NCBI RefSeq assembly: GCF_001461035.1
Contig: NZ_LNAM01000113.1
Span: 1-50,888 of the forward strand
Source: Acetivibrio ethanolgignens
Lineage (GTDB): Bacteria; Bacillota; Clostridia; Lachnospirales; Lachnospiraceae
Length of the DNA: 50,888 nucleotides
Direction of reading: 5' to 3'
Shown piece after piece: positions 34,569 to 44,343 of this stretch (within the stretch, counting starts at the first letter, position 1; every line of letters begins with the position of its first letter). The notes under the pieces are model-generated. The model was not told the origin of the DNA. It was given only the letters and a program-made list of their open reading frames with translations, and ran no database searches. Position numbers and translations under genes: made by a program.

Positions 34569-35825
34569 TCATCCTTCCATTATATGATAAATCAGCTTCA
34601 TCGACATTGTCTTTTCTGCGGTATCATGACACTGCTCCAGTGAATTCTGTATATATTCCATAACCTCCTTTGAGGATTCAAAAAATACAGGAAGCTTACT
34701 TAAAGTATTAGCCATAATTGCCCGGTTAATCAGCATAGAATTTTTAGAAAACAACTCTTTCAATTCCTCTGTCAGTTTATCAGCCTCTTCCATAGCCAGG
34801 GCACTGTCTACGGTTATCTCCTGACTTTCAAAATCAAAATTCATAAAAAGACTGTCTGTTCCCAGAGCCTGAACCATCATAAGCTCCCGTACTCCTTCTT
34901 CCTCCAGGTCTGCTGCAAATAATCCGCCCTCCAGGCATCCCTCCTCAGAAAGAAGTCTCTCCTGACAGCCCTCCAATGCCACAAGCTCCTTTTGTGCCTC
35001 TTCAAAGCAGTTCTTCTGAGAAGCCGTAAGAAGCCTCTCTATCTCCGGCTTCATCCATCCCTTTCCAGCTTCCATACCCTTTAAAAGAAATACCGCGTAA
35101 ATATGATTTACAGCCTCCGCAAAAAGCATACAACGATCCATTTCTTGCATCAGGGCATCTCCTGTCTTTTCAAGAAGTGCTTCTGCCTGTCCATGCTCTT
35201 CCTTTGTCATAGCCGTAAAATCCAGACTCCCAACTTTTCTGGCTGTATCTGTATATTCGGTATAAAAGGTGCCTTCTTTCTTTGGATGGTACAGCATACT
35301 GCTTGTCCGCAGCATATACAGCATCGAATCCAAAGAAGATTTATCAGCTCCTTTATAGATTGACAATCCATCCCGAATCCGTTCAAAGTATTTCCCCTTT
35401 GTCATCCGTACCGGCAGCTGGCTAATGACCTCTTTAATCAATTCATTGATTATCATATTGTCCCTGGAGGAAAAAATATACTCCATCGTTTTCTGTATAA
35501 AAGCCTCTTCATCCAGCTGCTCTATCTTCTCTGCAAAGCGAAGCTCAATCCGATTCAGAGCATACTGATAAATCTCCAGCTGGTCTACACAGGCCGTCAA
35601 AACATCAACTCTATCCTCCAGCTCCTGTCTGGCTTTAGAAAGCTCCTCTGTTATATCCGAGACTGCAACCCTTTTATCAACCAATGCCTCTACAGCTCTG
35701 TCTATAGTTTCCATAAAAGCTCCTGCTGCCTGTGTTTCTTTTAAATTGTAATATTCCATCGCTCCAAAAAGAAGCATTTTTTCATAATAGCAGCGAGCCA
35801 GCTCTTCCTTTTTCAATCCTTTCAT
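34569..35825 (-). CDS. hypothetical all-helical protein (418 aa)
   Basis: An unrecognised 418-residue acidic protein. It appears almost entirely alpha-helical, with coiled-coil-like stretches (for example EELSKARQELEDRVDVLTAC and the following segment). There is no signal peptide, membrane helix, nucleotide-binding motif or metal motif. It begins MKGLKKEELARCYYEKMLLF. It is followed four bases later by the 105-residue gene and then DUF2953-gerW. It lies 13 bases downstream of the glycosyltransferase gene. Position alone would tie it either to the envelope glycan genes or to the spore genes; neither is shown. Confidence 0.7.
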   Translation of the reverse strand: MKGLKKEELARCYYEKMLLFGAMEYYNLKETQAAGAFMETIDRAVEALVDKRVAVSDITEELSKARQELEDRVDVLTACVDQLEIYQYALNRIELRFAEKIEQLDEEAFIQKTMEYIFSSRDNMIINELIKEVISQLPVRMTKGKYFERIRDGLSIYKGADKSSLDSMLYMLRTSSMLYHPKKEGTFYTEYTDTARKVGSLDFTAMTKEEHGQAEALLEKTGDALMQEMDRCMLFAEAVNHIYAVFLLKGMEAGKGWMKPEIERLLTASQKNCFEEAQKELVALEGCQERLLSEEGCLEGGLFAADLEEEGVRELMMVQALGTDSLFMNFDFESQEITVDSALAMEEADKLTEELKELFSKNSMLINRAIMANTLSKLPVFFESSKEVMEYIQNSLEQCHDTAEKTMSMKLIYHIMEG

Positions 35826-35837
35826 ACCCTATCCTTC

Positions 35838-36773
35838 CTATTCTTCAGAAAATCCCTTTGCTTCGCTTATAATATATAAAGGCCGGTTCTTCGTTTCCTC
35901 ATAAATTCTGCCTACATATTCTCCGGTTACGCTCTGAAGTATCAAAGAAACTCCATTGAAAAAAAGCATAACGGCAATTAAAGAAGCCCAGCCAGGAACT
36001 GTTGTGTTGGTAAACAGCTTCTGACATATGATTACTACCAGATAGACAAAGCTTACAAAAGAAAGCCCCATTCCTACAAAACCAGCAATCCGCAGCGGCT
36101 TATAGGAAAATGACATTGTCGCATCTACCGCCAGCTTTACCATTTTTTTTAACGGATACTTCGTTTCCCCTGCAAACCGCTCCTGCCGAACATATTCTAC
36201 AGCTGTCTGCTTAAATCCGACCCAGCTTACAAGCCCACGGACGTAACGGTTCTTTTCCGTCAGCCCTTTCATCACATCACATACTTTTCTGTCAATCAGA
36301 CGGAAATCACCGGTATCCACTGGTATGTCTACAGTTGTCATATGATTTAAAAAGCGGTAAAAGGCTTTTGCTGTCACCTTTTTTAACCAGGTCTCACCCT
36401 TTCTCTGCAAACGCTTTCCATAAACAACATCATAGCCCTGTTTCCATTTTTCAATCATCTTAAGAATAACCTCCGGCGGGTCCTGGAGGTCCGCATCAAT
36501 AATCACTACAGCCTGTCCAGCCGCATAATCCATTCCCGCAGACACCGCCGTCTGGTGACCAAAGTTTCTGGAAAAATGAAGCACTTTTACTCTGGCATCC
36601 TGTTCTGCCAGGGCATTTAATAGCTCTGGCGTTTTGTCCCGGCTTCCATCATTGATAAAAATCAGTTCATATTCACCACCAGCGCGTTCCATAACCTCTG
36701 TTAAACGCCGACAGCTCTCCTCTATCACCAGCTCCTCATTATAAGCCGGCACAATTACTGAATATCGTATCAT
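35838..36773 (-). CDS. GT2 polyprenyl-phosphate sugar synthase (GtrB/DPM1-like)
   Basis: A 311-residue family 2 glycosyltransferase that should move a sugar from a nucleotide sugar to polyprenyl phosphate on the inner membrane face. The catalytic domain shows SVIVPAYNEELVIEESC, the DxD-type IIDADLQDPPE, and KRLQRKGETWLKKVTAKAFY. Two C-terminal membrane helices (about 228-250 and 265-285) match the GtrB subfamily. It follows the PMT-type mannosyltransferase gene by 29 bases. Together they make a plausible donor-and-transferase pair for protein O-mannosylation. The actual sugar is not determined. Confidence 0.9.
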   Translation of the reverse strand: MIRYSVIVPAYNEELVIEESCRRLTEVMERAGGEYELIFINDGSRDKTPELLNALAEQDARVKVLHFSRNFGHQTAVSAGMDYAAGQAVVIIDADLQDPPEVILKMIEKWKQGYDVVYGKRLQRKGETWLKKVTAKAFYRFLNHMTTVDIPVDTGDFRLIDRKVCDVMKGLTEKNRYVRGLVSWVGFKQTAVEYVRQERFAGETKYPLKKMVKLAVDATMSFSYKPLRIAGFVGMGLSFVSFVYLVVIICQKLFTNTTVPGWASLIAVMLFFNGVSLILQSVTGEYVGRIYEETKNRPLYIISEAKGFSEE

Positions 36774-36802
36774 ATCCTACTCTCCCTGCAAAGCATCTTA
36801 AT

Positions 36803-38464
36803 TTATAACAGCACCCAGCTTCCAAACCATCGAAGAAAATTATCTACATACCAGGTAGATACCGGGAATCCGGATAACACCGGATAAAACATTACAAATA
36901 GAAATGCGGCCAGTCCTGTATAAATGCAGATACCCAGCTCTATCTTCGGCCATTTCTTCCACAACAAAAACATACAATAGCCTATCATCAGCGTAACAAA
37001 AGGTACGCTTGGGAAATAATGGTAGATAAAAGTAATTCTTCTGACAAATATCCAAGGAATGTACTGAGCCAAATATGCAGCTACAAGAAATCCTGCTTTT
37101 TTATCCTTCTTCTTTACTGCCCGGTACAGCAAATAGAAAAATGCCGGTATTCCAGCCCACCAGACAAGAGGATTGCCAAAAGCACTGATGCCCTCCTTTA
37201 CGGTCTCTGTCACAGTACCGGAATAATACCAGATTGGGCGGTACATAATTGGCCATTGATACCACCAGGAGGAATAAGGATGGGTTGCGTCTATTTCTGT
37301 ATGATAGCTAAACATCGTTTCCTGGTTCTTAAGCATCTTTGCAATCAAACCGGTATTCTGGTTATCCACAAACGGAATATAGGATAATGTATAAATCAAA
37401 GCTGGAATTGCCACAAAAAATATCAGGCAAAAGGCAAGAGTCTTTATAACATAGGAAAGGCTTCTGTCCTTTTTCCACCGCAGATAGAGCGTAGCAAAAA
37501 ATATTACTCCAAGTCCAACTCCAGCGTAGGCTCCTGTCCATTTACTTGCTACGCCAAAGCCCATACTGATACCAGAAAGTCCCAGAGGCACTAAGGTCCT
37601 TGCAAGAGTTTCCCCATTTTGACTCCGCTTACAGTAGCAGTACATAAAATAGTACATCAGAATAATAAAAAAGGTTACAAATACGTCAATCGTAGCAATC
37701 CTGGTCTGCGTAAAATGCATAAAATCAAAGGCAAACAGAATCGTTGTGCATACTGTAAGAAAATATTCCTTTACTATCCGTTTTGCAAACAAATAAATAA
37801 ACGGAAGCATAGCAATACCAAAGAGCGTCCCTGCAATTCTCCATCCAAAGGGATTCATGCCAAAAGCACGGATTCCACAGGAAATGAACAGCTTGCCAAG
37901 AGGTGGATGGGTATTTTCATAGCTGTAAAGACCATGAATATATTCATACGCCGTTCTGGCATGATATACCTCATCAAAATAAGTGCTGTTCAGATAGGTC
38001 TTTCTTCCGGTATAAAGCTCTGTTTCGTCAAAAAGCTTTGCTACATCTGTAGAATTCACTTTTTTCGGCGTTATAGCCTTTCCATTCTCATCAATAAAAA
38101 CAATTTCTCCAATGGAAGCCTTATCATCCAGGAAAACAAGCCTTACATATCTGACATCCCTATTTATTTCAATGCTACCCCAGGAAAAGACCTTTTCAAG
38201 TACCAAATCCTCCTCTATCGGACGATAAGGACCATCCTCACTGACAGACGTTTCCATAGAAATCTTCCTGTCATGATAACAGCCCAGGTAATAGTCCATC
38301 TTTTGGATATGCGATACCTCTCCTAAATCCAGTACTACCTGTTCGTAACACTCCGATATTTCATAAAAGCTCTCTGGAGCCTGTCTATCTCCCAGGTGAA
38401 AAAAAGCAATCACACTGTAAAAAAACATAATTACTCCCAGAGCAATATAATCTCGTTTTTTCAT
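36803..38464 (-). CDS. PMT-family (GT39-like) mannosyltransferase with inserted discoidin-like domain
   Basis: A protein of about 553 residues with one N-terminal membrane helix (about 7-22), then an extracytoplasmic beta-rich domain of roughly 115 residues (VVLDLGEVSHIQKMDYYLGC ... SEDGPYRP ... DVRYVRLVF), then the multi-helix PMT core. The core begins with the catalytic acidic pair in YFDEVYHARTAYE and has ENTHPPLGKLFI. The inserted domain resembles F5/8 type C (discoidin) domains, which bind sugars. The start is the ATG at 38464 (MKKRDYIALG), with GGAG seven bases upstream; the longer frame to 38500 is unsupported. The acceptor is unknown. The GT2 partner is encoded just downstream. Confidence 0.87.
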   Translation of the reverse strand: MKKRDYIALGVIMFFYSVIAFFHLGDRQAPESFYEISECYEQVVLDLGEVSHIQKMDYYLGCYHDRKISMETSVSEDGPYRPIEEDLVLEKVFSWGSIEINRDVRYVRLVFLDDKASIGEIVFIDENGKAITPKKVNSTDVAKLFDETELYTGRKTYLNSTYFDEVYHARTAYEYIHGLYSYENTHPPLGKLFISCGIRAFGMNPFGWRIAGTLFGIAMLPFIYLFAKRIVKEYFLTVCTTILFAFDFMHFTQTRIATIDVFVTFFIILMYYFMYCYCKRSQNGETLARTLVPLGLSGISMGFGVASKWTGAYAGVGLGVIFFATLYLRWKKDRSLSYVIKTLAFCLIFFVAIPALIYTLSYIPFVDNQNTGLIAKMLKNQETMFSYHTEIDATHPYSSWWYQWPIMYRPIWYYSGTVTETVKEGISAFGNPLVWWAGIPAFFYLLYRAVKKKDKKAGFLVAAYLAQYIPWIFVRRITFIYHYFPSVPFVTLMIGYCMFLLWKKWPKIELGICIYTGLAAFLFVMFYPVLSGFPVSTWYVDNFLRWFGSWVLL

Positions 38465-38483
38465 CTTCATTCTCCAACTACTA

Positions 38484-38516
38484 CAATAAGGAGCTGCCAA
38501 AAGACAGCCCCTTTTT
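38484..38516. terminator. weak stem-loop between rhomboid-like and PMT genes
   Basis: GGAGCTGCC (38490-38498) and GACAGCCCC (38503-38511) pair with two G-U positions around an AAAA/TTTT loop. On the minus transcript it is preceded by AAAAA and followed by TTATTG, so it is at best an attenuator. On the plus strand it has the better T-run but no gene to end. Confidence 0.35.
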
Positions 38517-38518
38517 AA

Positions 38519-39373
38519 TTAATGCTTGTGTACATGCTCATGAGTAAACAAGTGCTCCATGCAGTACTCATAATTTCCGTCACATTTTGAGCAGAAACGG
38601 AATTCCAGATTTTCATCATCCAATTCTGTCCTGCCGCAAACAGCACACTTATGCCTTGTAATCCCCTTTGCCTGATGTACTTCTCTTTTATAGGCAGCTC
38701 TCCGCTTCACCTGTTTTGGTGACATTCTACGATAATTGCGGCTGCTGAAAAAAAACATAAGGAAGTTACCTGTAGCTACAATCAATGCAATTGCCATCGG
38801 ATAAGCCCCACTAATTAAGCATGCAATAATATTGTAAGCCAACAGTGCCCCATACAGATAACCCAGCCATTTTATCTTCAGCGGGATAAAGAACATAAAA
38901 AGCACCTGTACATTTGGGAAAAGCACTGCTACTGCTAAAAACATCGTCTGATTAATATAACCAAGTCCTGCCGGATAGCTTACACCAAAAGCAAAATAAA
39001 TAATGGCTGCAGCCACAATATTCAAAAGAAAGCCTGACATATAATACATATTAAACCGGAAAGAACCCCATACATTTTCCAGAGAGCTTCCAATCCAGTA
39101 ATAGAAATAAAGCTCCAGGCAGTAAAGCAACATACTAATTGGGTTTACAAATCCAATGCCGGCAGAGAGCCCCGGCTGCAGAATATAGGTAAACAGTCTC
39201 CATATCTGCCCCTGAAAAATCTTATCAAAGTCAAGACAGAGCCACTGACCGTAAAAATATGGGTTGAGCAATCCAATCACAGTACCAGCAACACTCAGTA
39301 CAACAACGTACCGCATCAATCCCTGAATAGCATAACGTCCGTATTTGCGTTCTAATTTATCTAAAAATTTCAT
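38519..39373 (-). CDS. rhomboid-like membrane protein lacking visible catalytic residues, with C-terminal zinc ribbon
   Basis: A 284-residue protein with about six hydrophobic segments in residues 20-210, followed by a basic linker and a zinc-binding tail (CAVCGRTELDD, then CSKCDGNYEYC and a histidine-rich end, HLFTHEHVHKH). The order of segments, with WRLFTYILQPG and the amphipathic YFYYWIGSSLENVWGSFRF region, resembles rhomboid/Derlin folds. However, the GxSG serine motif and its histidine partner cannot be found, so it is more likely a pseudo-protease or chaperone-like member. It has an excellent promoter (39409-39438) and could lead the PMT-GT2 cluster. Confidence 0.75.
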   Translation of the reverse strand: MKFLDKLERKYGRYAIQGLMRYVVVLSVAGTVIGLLNPYFYGQWLCLDFDKIFQGQIWRLFTYILQPGLSAGIGFVNPISMLLYCLELYFYYWIGSSLENVWGSFRFNMYYMSGFLLNIVAAAIIYFAFGVSYPAGLGYINQTMFLAVAVLFPNVQVLFMFFIPLKIKWLGYLYGALLAYNIIACLISGAYPMAIALIVATGNFLMFFFSSRNYRRMSPKQVKRRAAYKREVHQAKGITRHKCAVCGRTELDDENLEFRFCSKCDGNYEYCMEHLFTHEHVHKH

Positions 39374-39408
39374 TTTTGTACCTCACTATCTAAATGTACT
39401 TTATATAG

Positions 39409-39438
39409 ATTATATTCTTTTTACCTGTGCTTTGTCAA
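39409..39438 (-). promoter_or_regulatory. sigma-A promoter of the rhomboid-like gene
   Basis: TTGACA (39433-39438), 18 bases, TATAAT (39409-39414) on the minus strand, 36 bases before the start codon. Both hexamers match consensus. Confidence 0.85.
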
Positions 39439-39446
39439 ATCCTATT

Positions 39447-39857
39447 CTATCGACAGGAATTTCTGTTATTTTCTGGTGTTTGCGGTATTTTCAGTCGAAT
39501 TCCCGGCACAAGCTTCATATCCATTAAATCATTAAATTTTAATAAATCTTCTAAACTAATCTGAAATTCATTTAAGACTTTCTGAATATCATCCCCTTCT
39601 ACTGTCAGGTATTCAAGTACCGCCATACCACCTTCCGGAGGGCGTTCCGGCGTAGGCAGTGGCTGCGGTATCGGTTCCGGTGCTGTAACAGGCACAGGAA
39701 CACAAATTTCATCTCCAACCTGGAGATTATAAACATCTACATATGGATTAGCCCGCAGAATCATAGCCAGTGGTACCCGATGCATCCGGCTGATGCTGTA
39801 AAGTGTATCTCCTGCCTTAATTACATGAATCTTTCCTTCACAATAATCAAAATTCAT
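39447..39857 (-). CDS. two-LysM-domain protein without signal peptide (spore-coat type)
   Basis: A 136-residue protein with an N-terminal LysM (HVIKAGDTLYSISRMHRVPL, ending QVGDEICVP, residues 11-55), a proline-rich linker (PEPIPQPLPTPERPPEG) and a second, more divergent LysM-like repeat ending MKLVPGIRLKIP (about 80-127). LysM binds N-acetylglucosamine in peptidoglycan. Without a signal peptide such proteins are usually spore-coat or cortex-associated (SafA-like), which fits the other spore genes here. The ribosome site is weak (AGAAG). It is divergent from the activase gene. Confidence 0.85.
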   Translation of the reverse strand: MNFDYCEGKIHVIKAGDTLYSISRMHRVPLAMILRANPYVDVYNLQVGDEICVPVPVTAPEPIPQPLPTPERPPEGGMAVLEYLTVEGDDIQKVLNEFQISLEDLLKFNDLMDMKLVPGIRLKIPQTPENNRNSCR

Positions 39858-39945
39858 ACTATCACAACTTCTGTCTTTTTTACTATCCTATTCTCTTTTT
39901 CCCAGAAGGTTCCAGATATTTTTCTTTTTTTTAATATTTTAACTC

Positions 39946-39974
39946 TTGCTTTCATGAATTAACTAGCATATAAT
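39946..39974 (+). promoter_or_regulatory. promoter of the activase-family gene
   Basis: TTGCTT (39946-39951), 17 bases, TATAAT (39969-39974), giving a leader of roughly 60 bases that contains the hairpin at 40023-40035. Confidence 0.6.
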
Positions 39975-40013
39975 GATGTAGCAAACATTTCGACATTTAA
40001 TAGGAAGAAATAA

Positions 40014-40044
40014 GGGAGGATACAGCCTTAGGCTGGAATTTATG
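40014..40044 (+). promoter_or_regulatory. ribosome binding site separated from ATG by a hairpin
   Basis: The only good Shine-Dalgarno (GGGAGGA, 40014-40020) is over 20 bases from the ATG at 40042. Between them CAGCC (40023-40027) and GGCTG (40031-40035) form a five-pair hairpin with a TTA loop. Folding it away shortens the effective spacing to about nine bases. No alternative in-frame ATG, GTG or TTG lies between. It could simply bridge the spacing or make translation sensitive to structure. Confidence 0.6.
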
Positions 40045-43000
40045 CAGAATAACTTTATTACTATGGGTATTGATATCGGCTCCACTACGGTAAAGATAGC
40101 AATCCTTGATAAAAATAATCAGGTGGTGTTCTCTGATTATGAACGCCACTATGCCAATATTCAGGAAACACTTGCCTCTATTGTAAAAAAGGCTTATGCA
40201 CAGCTGGGAGATATCTCGGCAGCTCCGGCTATTACCGGTTCCGGAGGACTTGCTCTTTCCAAGCATTTAAATGTACCTTTCGTTCAGGAGGTCATTGCTG
40301 TTGCTGCATCTTTAGAGGATTATGCACCTTTGACGGATGTTGCAATCGAGCTTGGTGGTGAAGATGCTAAAATCATATATTTTACCGGCGGCCTTGAACA
40401 ACGTATGAATGGTATCTGTGCAGGAGGAACTGGTTCCTTTATTGACCAAATGGCCTCTTTATTAAAAACAGATGCTGCCGGTCTTAATGAATATGCAAAG
40501 GATTATAAGGCTGTTTATCCGATTGCGGCCAGATGCGGTGTATTTGCAAAATCTGACATTCAGCCATTAATTAACGAAGGAGCTACTAAACCGGACTTGG
40601 CTGCTTCTATTTTCCAGGCAGTAGTCAACCAGACCATCAGTGGTCTTGCCTGTGGAAAGCCAATTCGTGGCAATGTTGCTTTTCTTGGTGGACCGCTTCA
40701 CTTTTTAACAGAGCTTAAGGAAGCCTTCATCCGTACTCTTCATTTAAGCGAGGATGAAATTATTGCTCCCGAGCATTCCCACCTTTTTGCCGCTATCGGA
40801 GCTGCTATGAATGCACAGGAGGATTCTTTAATTTCTATGAAAAGCTTCCTAGATAAGCTGGAAAAAGGTGTAAAGCTGGAATTTGAAGTCAGCCGCATGG
40901 AGCCCTTATTTGCTTCTGAGGAAGAATACCTGGAGTTTCAAAAAACGCACAATGCCCACAGTGTAAAAAAAGGAGATTTAGCCTCCTATCGTGGCAACTG
41001 CTTCCTGGGTATTGATGCAGGTTCTACAACCACCAAAACAGCTTTGGTTGGGGAAGATGGCTCTCTACTCTACTCTTTTTACAGCAACAATAACGGAAGT
41101 CCACTTAAAACGGCGATTCGTTCCTTAAAGGAAATTTACGAACTACTGCCGGAGAGTGCTAAAATTGTCCGTTCCTGCTCTACCGGTTATGGTGAGGCCC
41201 TTATTAAAACTGCTCTTTTGCTGGATGAAGGAGAGGTAGAAACGGTTGCCCACTACAATGCTGCTGCCTTCTTTGAGCCAGAGGTAGACTGTATTCTGGA
41301 TATCGGTGGTCAGGATATGAAATGTATTAAAATAAAGGATAACACCGTAGACAGCGTTCAGTTAAATGAAGCCTGTTCTTCTGGCTGCGGTTCTTTTATC
41401 GAAACCTTTGCAAAATCCTTAAACTACAGCGTTACTGAATTTGCAGAGATGGCTCTTTTTGCAGAGAATCCAATTGATCTCGGTTCCCGCTGTACCGTAT
41501 TTATGAATTCCAAAGTAAAACAGGCCCAAAAGGAGGGTTCAACCGTTGCCGACATTTCTGCTGGTCTTGCATATTCCGTTATAAAGAATGCTCTGTTAAA
41601 GGTAATCAAGCTTACTGACCCTAAGGATTTAGGAACTAAAATCGTTGTACAGGGCGGCACCTTTTATAATGATGCTGTTTTACGGAGTTTTGAACGTATT
41701 TCCGGCTGTAATGCCGTAAGACCGGATATTGCCGGCATTATGGGTGCCTTTGGTGCTGCATTGATTGCCCGCAACCACTATCATGGCCAGGAAACTGAAC
41801 TCCTTACAGCAACACAGCTGAATGAGCTTCGTTTTGAAACCTCTATGACCCGCTGCCGTGGATGCACGAATAGCTGCCTTTTAACAGTCAATAAATTTAC
41901 AGGCGGCCGCCGTTTTATCTTGGGAAATCGTTGCGAAAGGGGGCTTGGAAAGGAAAAAAACGAGGAACATGTACCAAACCTGTTTGAATACAAGAATCAA
42001 CGTCTTTTTGACCATTACATACCTTTAGATTCCTCCAATGCCCCAAGAGGTAAAGTAGGGCTCCCAAGAGTACTGAATATGTACGAAAATTATCCTTTCT
42101 GGTTCACCTTCTTTACAAAGCTGGGCTATGAGGTTATCCTTTCTCCAGCTTCCAAAAGAAATATCTACGAAATGGGTATTGAATCTATTCCAAGCGAATC
42201 CGAGTGCTACCCGGCCAAGCTGGCCCATGGACACATTATGTGGCTCATTAACCAGAAGGTACCTTATATTTTTTATCCATGTGTTCCTTATGAGCACCAG
42301 GAGGTTTCTGGAGCAAATAATCACTATAATTGTCCAATCGTTACTTCTTATGGAGAAAATATTAAAAATAATGTAGAAGAATTGAAAAGTGAATATTTTA
42401 ATTATCAGAATCCTTTTCTTTCCTTTGAAAACGAAGAGATTCTGACCAATCGTCTGGTAGCATGGTTTACAGAGCATAACCAGATTCCAGAGGAAGAAAT
42501 CCGTACAGCAGCTCATGCTGCCTATGAGGAGCTTTGCCTTACCCGAAGGGATATCCAGAAAAAAGGAGAAGAAACCCTGGCTTATCTTAAGGAAACTGGC
42601 CGTACAGGTATTGTTTTAGCCGGCCGCCCATACCATATTGACCCGGAAATCAACCATGGTATTCCAGAGCTTTTAAACTCCTACGGAATTGCCGTACTGA
42701 CAGAGGACAGTATTTCCCATTTAGGCAAGGTAGACCGTCCTACGATTGTCATGGATCAGTGGGCTTACCATTCCCGACTGTATGCAGCAGCCTCCTTCGT
42801 CCGTACCCAGAAGAACCTTCAGCTGATTCAGCTGAACTCCTTCGGCTGCGGTCTGGATGCCGTTACTACAGACCAGGTTCACGATATTTTAACGAAATCC
42901 GGTAAAATTTATACGGTTTTAAAAATTGATGAGGTTAACAGTCTGGGTGCTGCCCGAATCCGTATCCGCTCTCTTCTCTCTGCAGTAAAGGAGCGGGAGG

Positions 43001-44268
43001 AAAAAAATATTCTGCCTCATGAAGCAGCTGCTACCCATCACCGGGTTATATTTACAAAGGAAATGAAGCGAAATTATACCATTTTATGTCCCCAGATGTC
43101 TCCAATTCATTTTGACATCCTGCAGCCAGCTTTTGCTTCCTGTGGCTACAAGCTGGAGATTTTACCAAGCTTAAAGTCCTCGGTTGACGTTGGACTAAAA
43201 TATGTAAATAACGATGCCTGCTACCCTTCTCTGATTGTAGTTGGTCAGATTATGGAAGCTCTCCTCTCCGGCCGTTATGATCTTAATAAGGTAGCAATTA
43301 TTATTACACAAACGGGTGGTGGCTGTCGTGCTACCAACTACATAGGTTTTATCCGCCGTGCACTGGAAAAGGCTGCTATGCCACAGATTCCGGTAATTTC
43401 CTTAAGTGCAGGCGTGGAAACAAATCCAGGCTTTAAGATTAGCCCTGCCCTGATTAACCGTGCCTTGCAGGCTCTTGTCTATGGTGATGTATTTATGCGT
43501 GTTCTTTATAGAACCCGTCCATATGAAGCTATTCCTGGTTCTGCCAATGAGCTTCACCGCCGCTGGCTGAATAAATGTCGCCAGGATGTAAAAAAAGGAA
43601 ATCTTAGAATCTTTAAGAAAAATATTGCAGGTATTATAAAGGACTTTGATGAGCTGCCATTATTAAATGTGAAAAAACCACGAGTAGGTATTGTTGGAGA
43701 AATTCTGGTTAAATTCCTTCCAATCGCTAACAACCATCTGGTTGACCTTTTAGAAGAGGAGGGTGCCGAGGCTGTCTGCCCGGATTTAATTGATTTCTTT
43801 ATGTATGCTTGTTACAATAACAATTTTAAAGCTGAATATCTAGGAAAATCTCAAAAATCAGCCAAAATAGGTAACCTGATTATCAAGGTACTGGAATGGT
43901 ACCGGAAGACAGCCAGAACAGCTTTGGAAGCAAGCAAACGCTTTGAACCGCCGGTTGCCATTGCTAAACTGGCCTCCTATTCAGAACCTTTTGTTTCTTG
44001 TGGTAACCAGACAGGGGAAGGATGGTTTTTGACAGCTGAGATGATTGAACTGATTCATTCCGGTGTACCAAATATCATATGTGTTCAGCCATTCGCCTGT
44101 CTTCCAAACCATGTAGTAGGAAAAGGGGTCATTAAGAGTCTTCGCCAGGCCTTTCCTGAATCCAATATTGTGGCTGTTGACTACGATCCTGGTGCCAGTG
44201 AGGTTAATCAGTTAAACCGCATTAAGCTGATGCTTTCGACCGCTGGCAAGAATCTTTCTGGAAACTGA
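40042..44268 (+). CDS. acyl-CoA dehydratase activase-related giant protein (BadF/HgdC + DUF2229 + HgdB-like)
   Basis: A 1408-residue cytoplasmic protein with two tandem ASKHA-type ATPase domains: [14 protein letters not shown] with [11 protein letters not shown] (residues 1-270), and [15 protein letters not shown] with [12 protein letters not shown] (about 325-580). A cysteine-rich DUF2229 region follows (CRGCTNSC and GNRCERG, likely an iron-sulfur site), then a long HgdB/benzoyl-CoA reductase-like region to the end. In the family the ATPase drives low-potential electrons into (R)-2-hydroxyacyl-CoA dehydratases. No dehydratase subunits lie nearby, so its substrate is unknown. It is monocistronic with its own promoter, an unusual leader hairpin and a terminator at 44268. 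Confidence 0.9.
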   Translation: MQNNFITMGIDIGSTTVKIAILDKNNQVVFSDYERHYANIQETLASIVKKAYAQLGDISAAPAITGSGGLALSKHLNVPFVQEVIAVAASLEDYAPLTDVAIELGGEDAKIIYFTGGLEQRMNGICAGGTGSFIDQMASLLKTDAAGLNEYAKDYKAVYPIAARCGVFAKSDIQPLINEGATKPDLAASIFQAVVNQTISGLACGKPIRGNVAFLGGPLHFLTELKEAFIRTLHLSEDEIIAPEHSHLFAAIGAAMNAQEDSLISMKSFLDKLEKGVKLEFEVSRMEPLFASEEEYLEFQKTHNAHSVKKGDLASYRGNCFLGIDAGSTTTKTALVGEDGSLLYSFYSNNNGSPLKTAIRSLKEIYELLPESAKIVRSCSTGYGEALIKTALLLDEGEVETVAHYNAAAFFEPEVDCILDIGGQDMKCIKIKDNTVDSVQLNEACSSGCGSFIETFAKSLNYSVTEFAEMALFAENPIDLGSRCTVFMNSKVKQAQKEGSTVADISAGLAYSVIKNALLKVIKLTDPKDLGTKIVVQGGTFYNDAVLRSFERISGCNAVRPDIAGIMGAFGAALIARNHYHGQETELLTATQLNELRFETSMTRCRGCTNSCLLTVNKFTGGRRFILGNRCERGLGKEKNEEHVPNLFEYKNQRLFDHYIPLDSSNAPRGKVGLPRVLNMYENYPFWFTFFTKLGYEVILSPASKRNIYEMGIESIPSESECYPAKLAHGHIMWLINQKVPYIFYPCVPYEHQEVSGANNHYNCPIVTSYGENIKNNVEELKSEYFNYQNPFLSFENEEILTNRLVAWFTEHNQIPEEEIRTAAHAAYEELCLTRRDIQKKGEETLAYLKETGRTGIVLAGRPYHIDPEINHGIPELLNSYGIAVLTEDSISHLGKVDRPTIVMDQWAYHSRLYAAASFVRTQKNLQLIQLNSFGCGLDAVTTDQVHDILTKSGKIYTVLKIDEVNSLGAARIRIRSLLSAVKEREEKNILPHEAAATHHRVIFTKEMKRNYTILCPQMSPIHFDILQPAFASCGYKLEILPSLKSSVDVGLKYVNNDACYPSLIVVGQIMEALLSGRYDLNKVAIIITQTGGGCRATNYIGFIRRALEKAAMPQIPVISLSAGVETNPGFKISPALINRALQALVYGDVFMRVLYRTRPYEAIPGSANELHRRWLNKCRQDVKKGNLRIFKKNIAGIIKDFDELPLLNVKKPRVGIVGEILVKFLPIANNHLVDLLEEEGAEAVCPDLIDFFMYACYNNNFKAEYLGKSQKSAKIGNLIIKVLEWYRKTARTALEASKRFEPPVAIAKLASYSEPFVSCGNQTGEGWFLTAEMIELIHSGVPNIICVQPFACLPNHVVGKGVIKSLRQAFPESNIVAVDYDPGASEVNQLNRIKLMLSTAGKNLSGN

Positions 44269-44314
44269 AAACATCCCCACAGGACTATAGTAAAATCTTC
44301 CTGTGGGGATGTTT
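44268..44314. terminator. bidirectional terminator between activase and cytolysin genes
   Basis: AAACATCCCCACAGGA (44269-44284) and TCCTGTGGGGATGTTT (44299-44314) form a perfect 16-bp stem around a 14-base loop. It begins at the activase stop codon and serves the convergent cytolysin gene too. Confidence 0.85.
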
Positions 44315-44343
44315 ATGTGTCAAATTACAAAATATTTTATAAA

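Noticed and set aside
37619-38326. A 235-residue plus-strand protein
   Set aside because: It is antisense to the PMT gene, cysteine/arginine/lysine-rich in a low-complexity way, and has no ribosome site.
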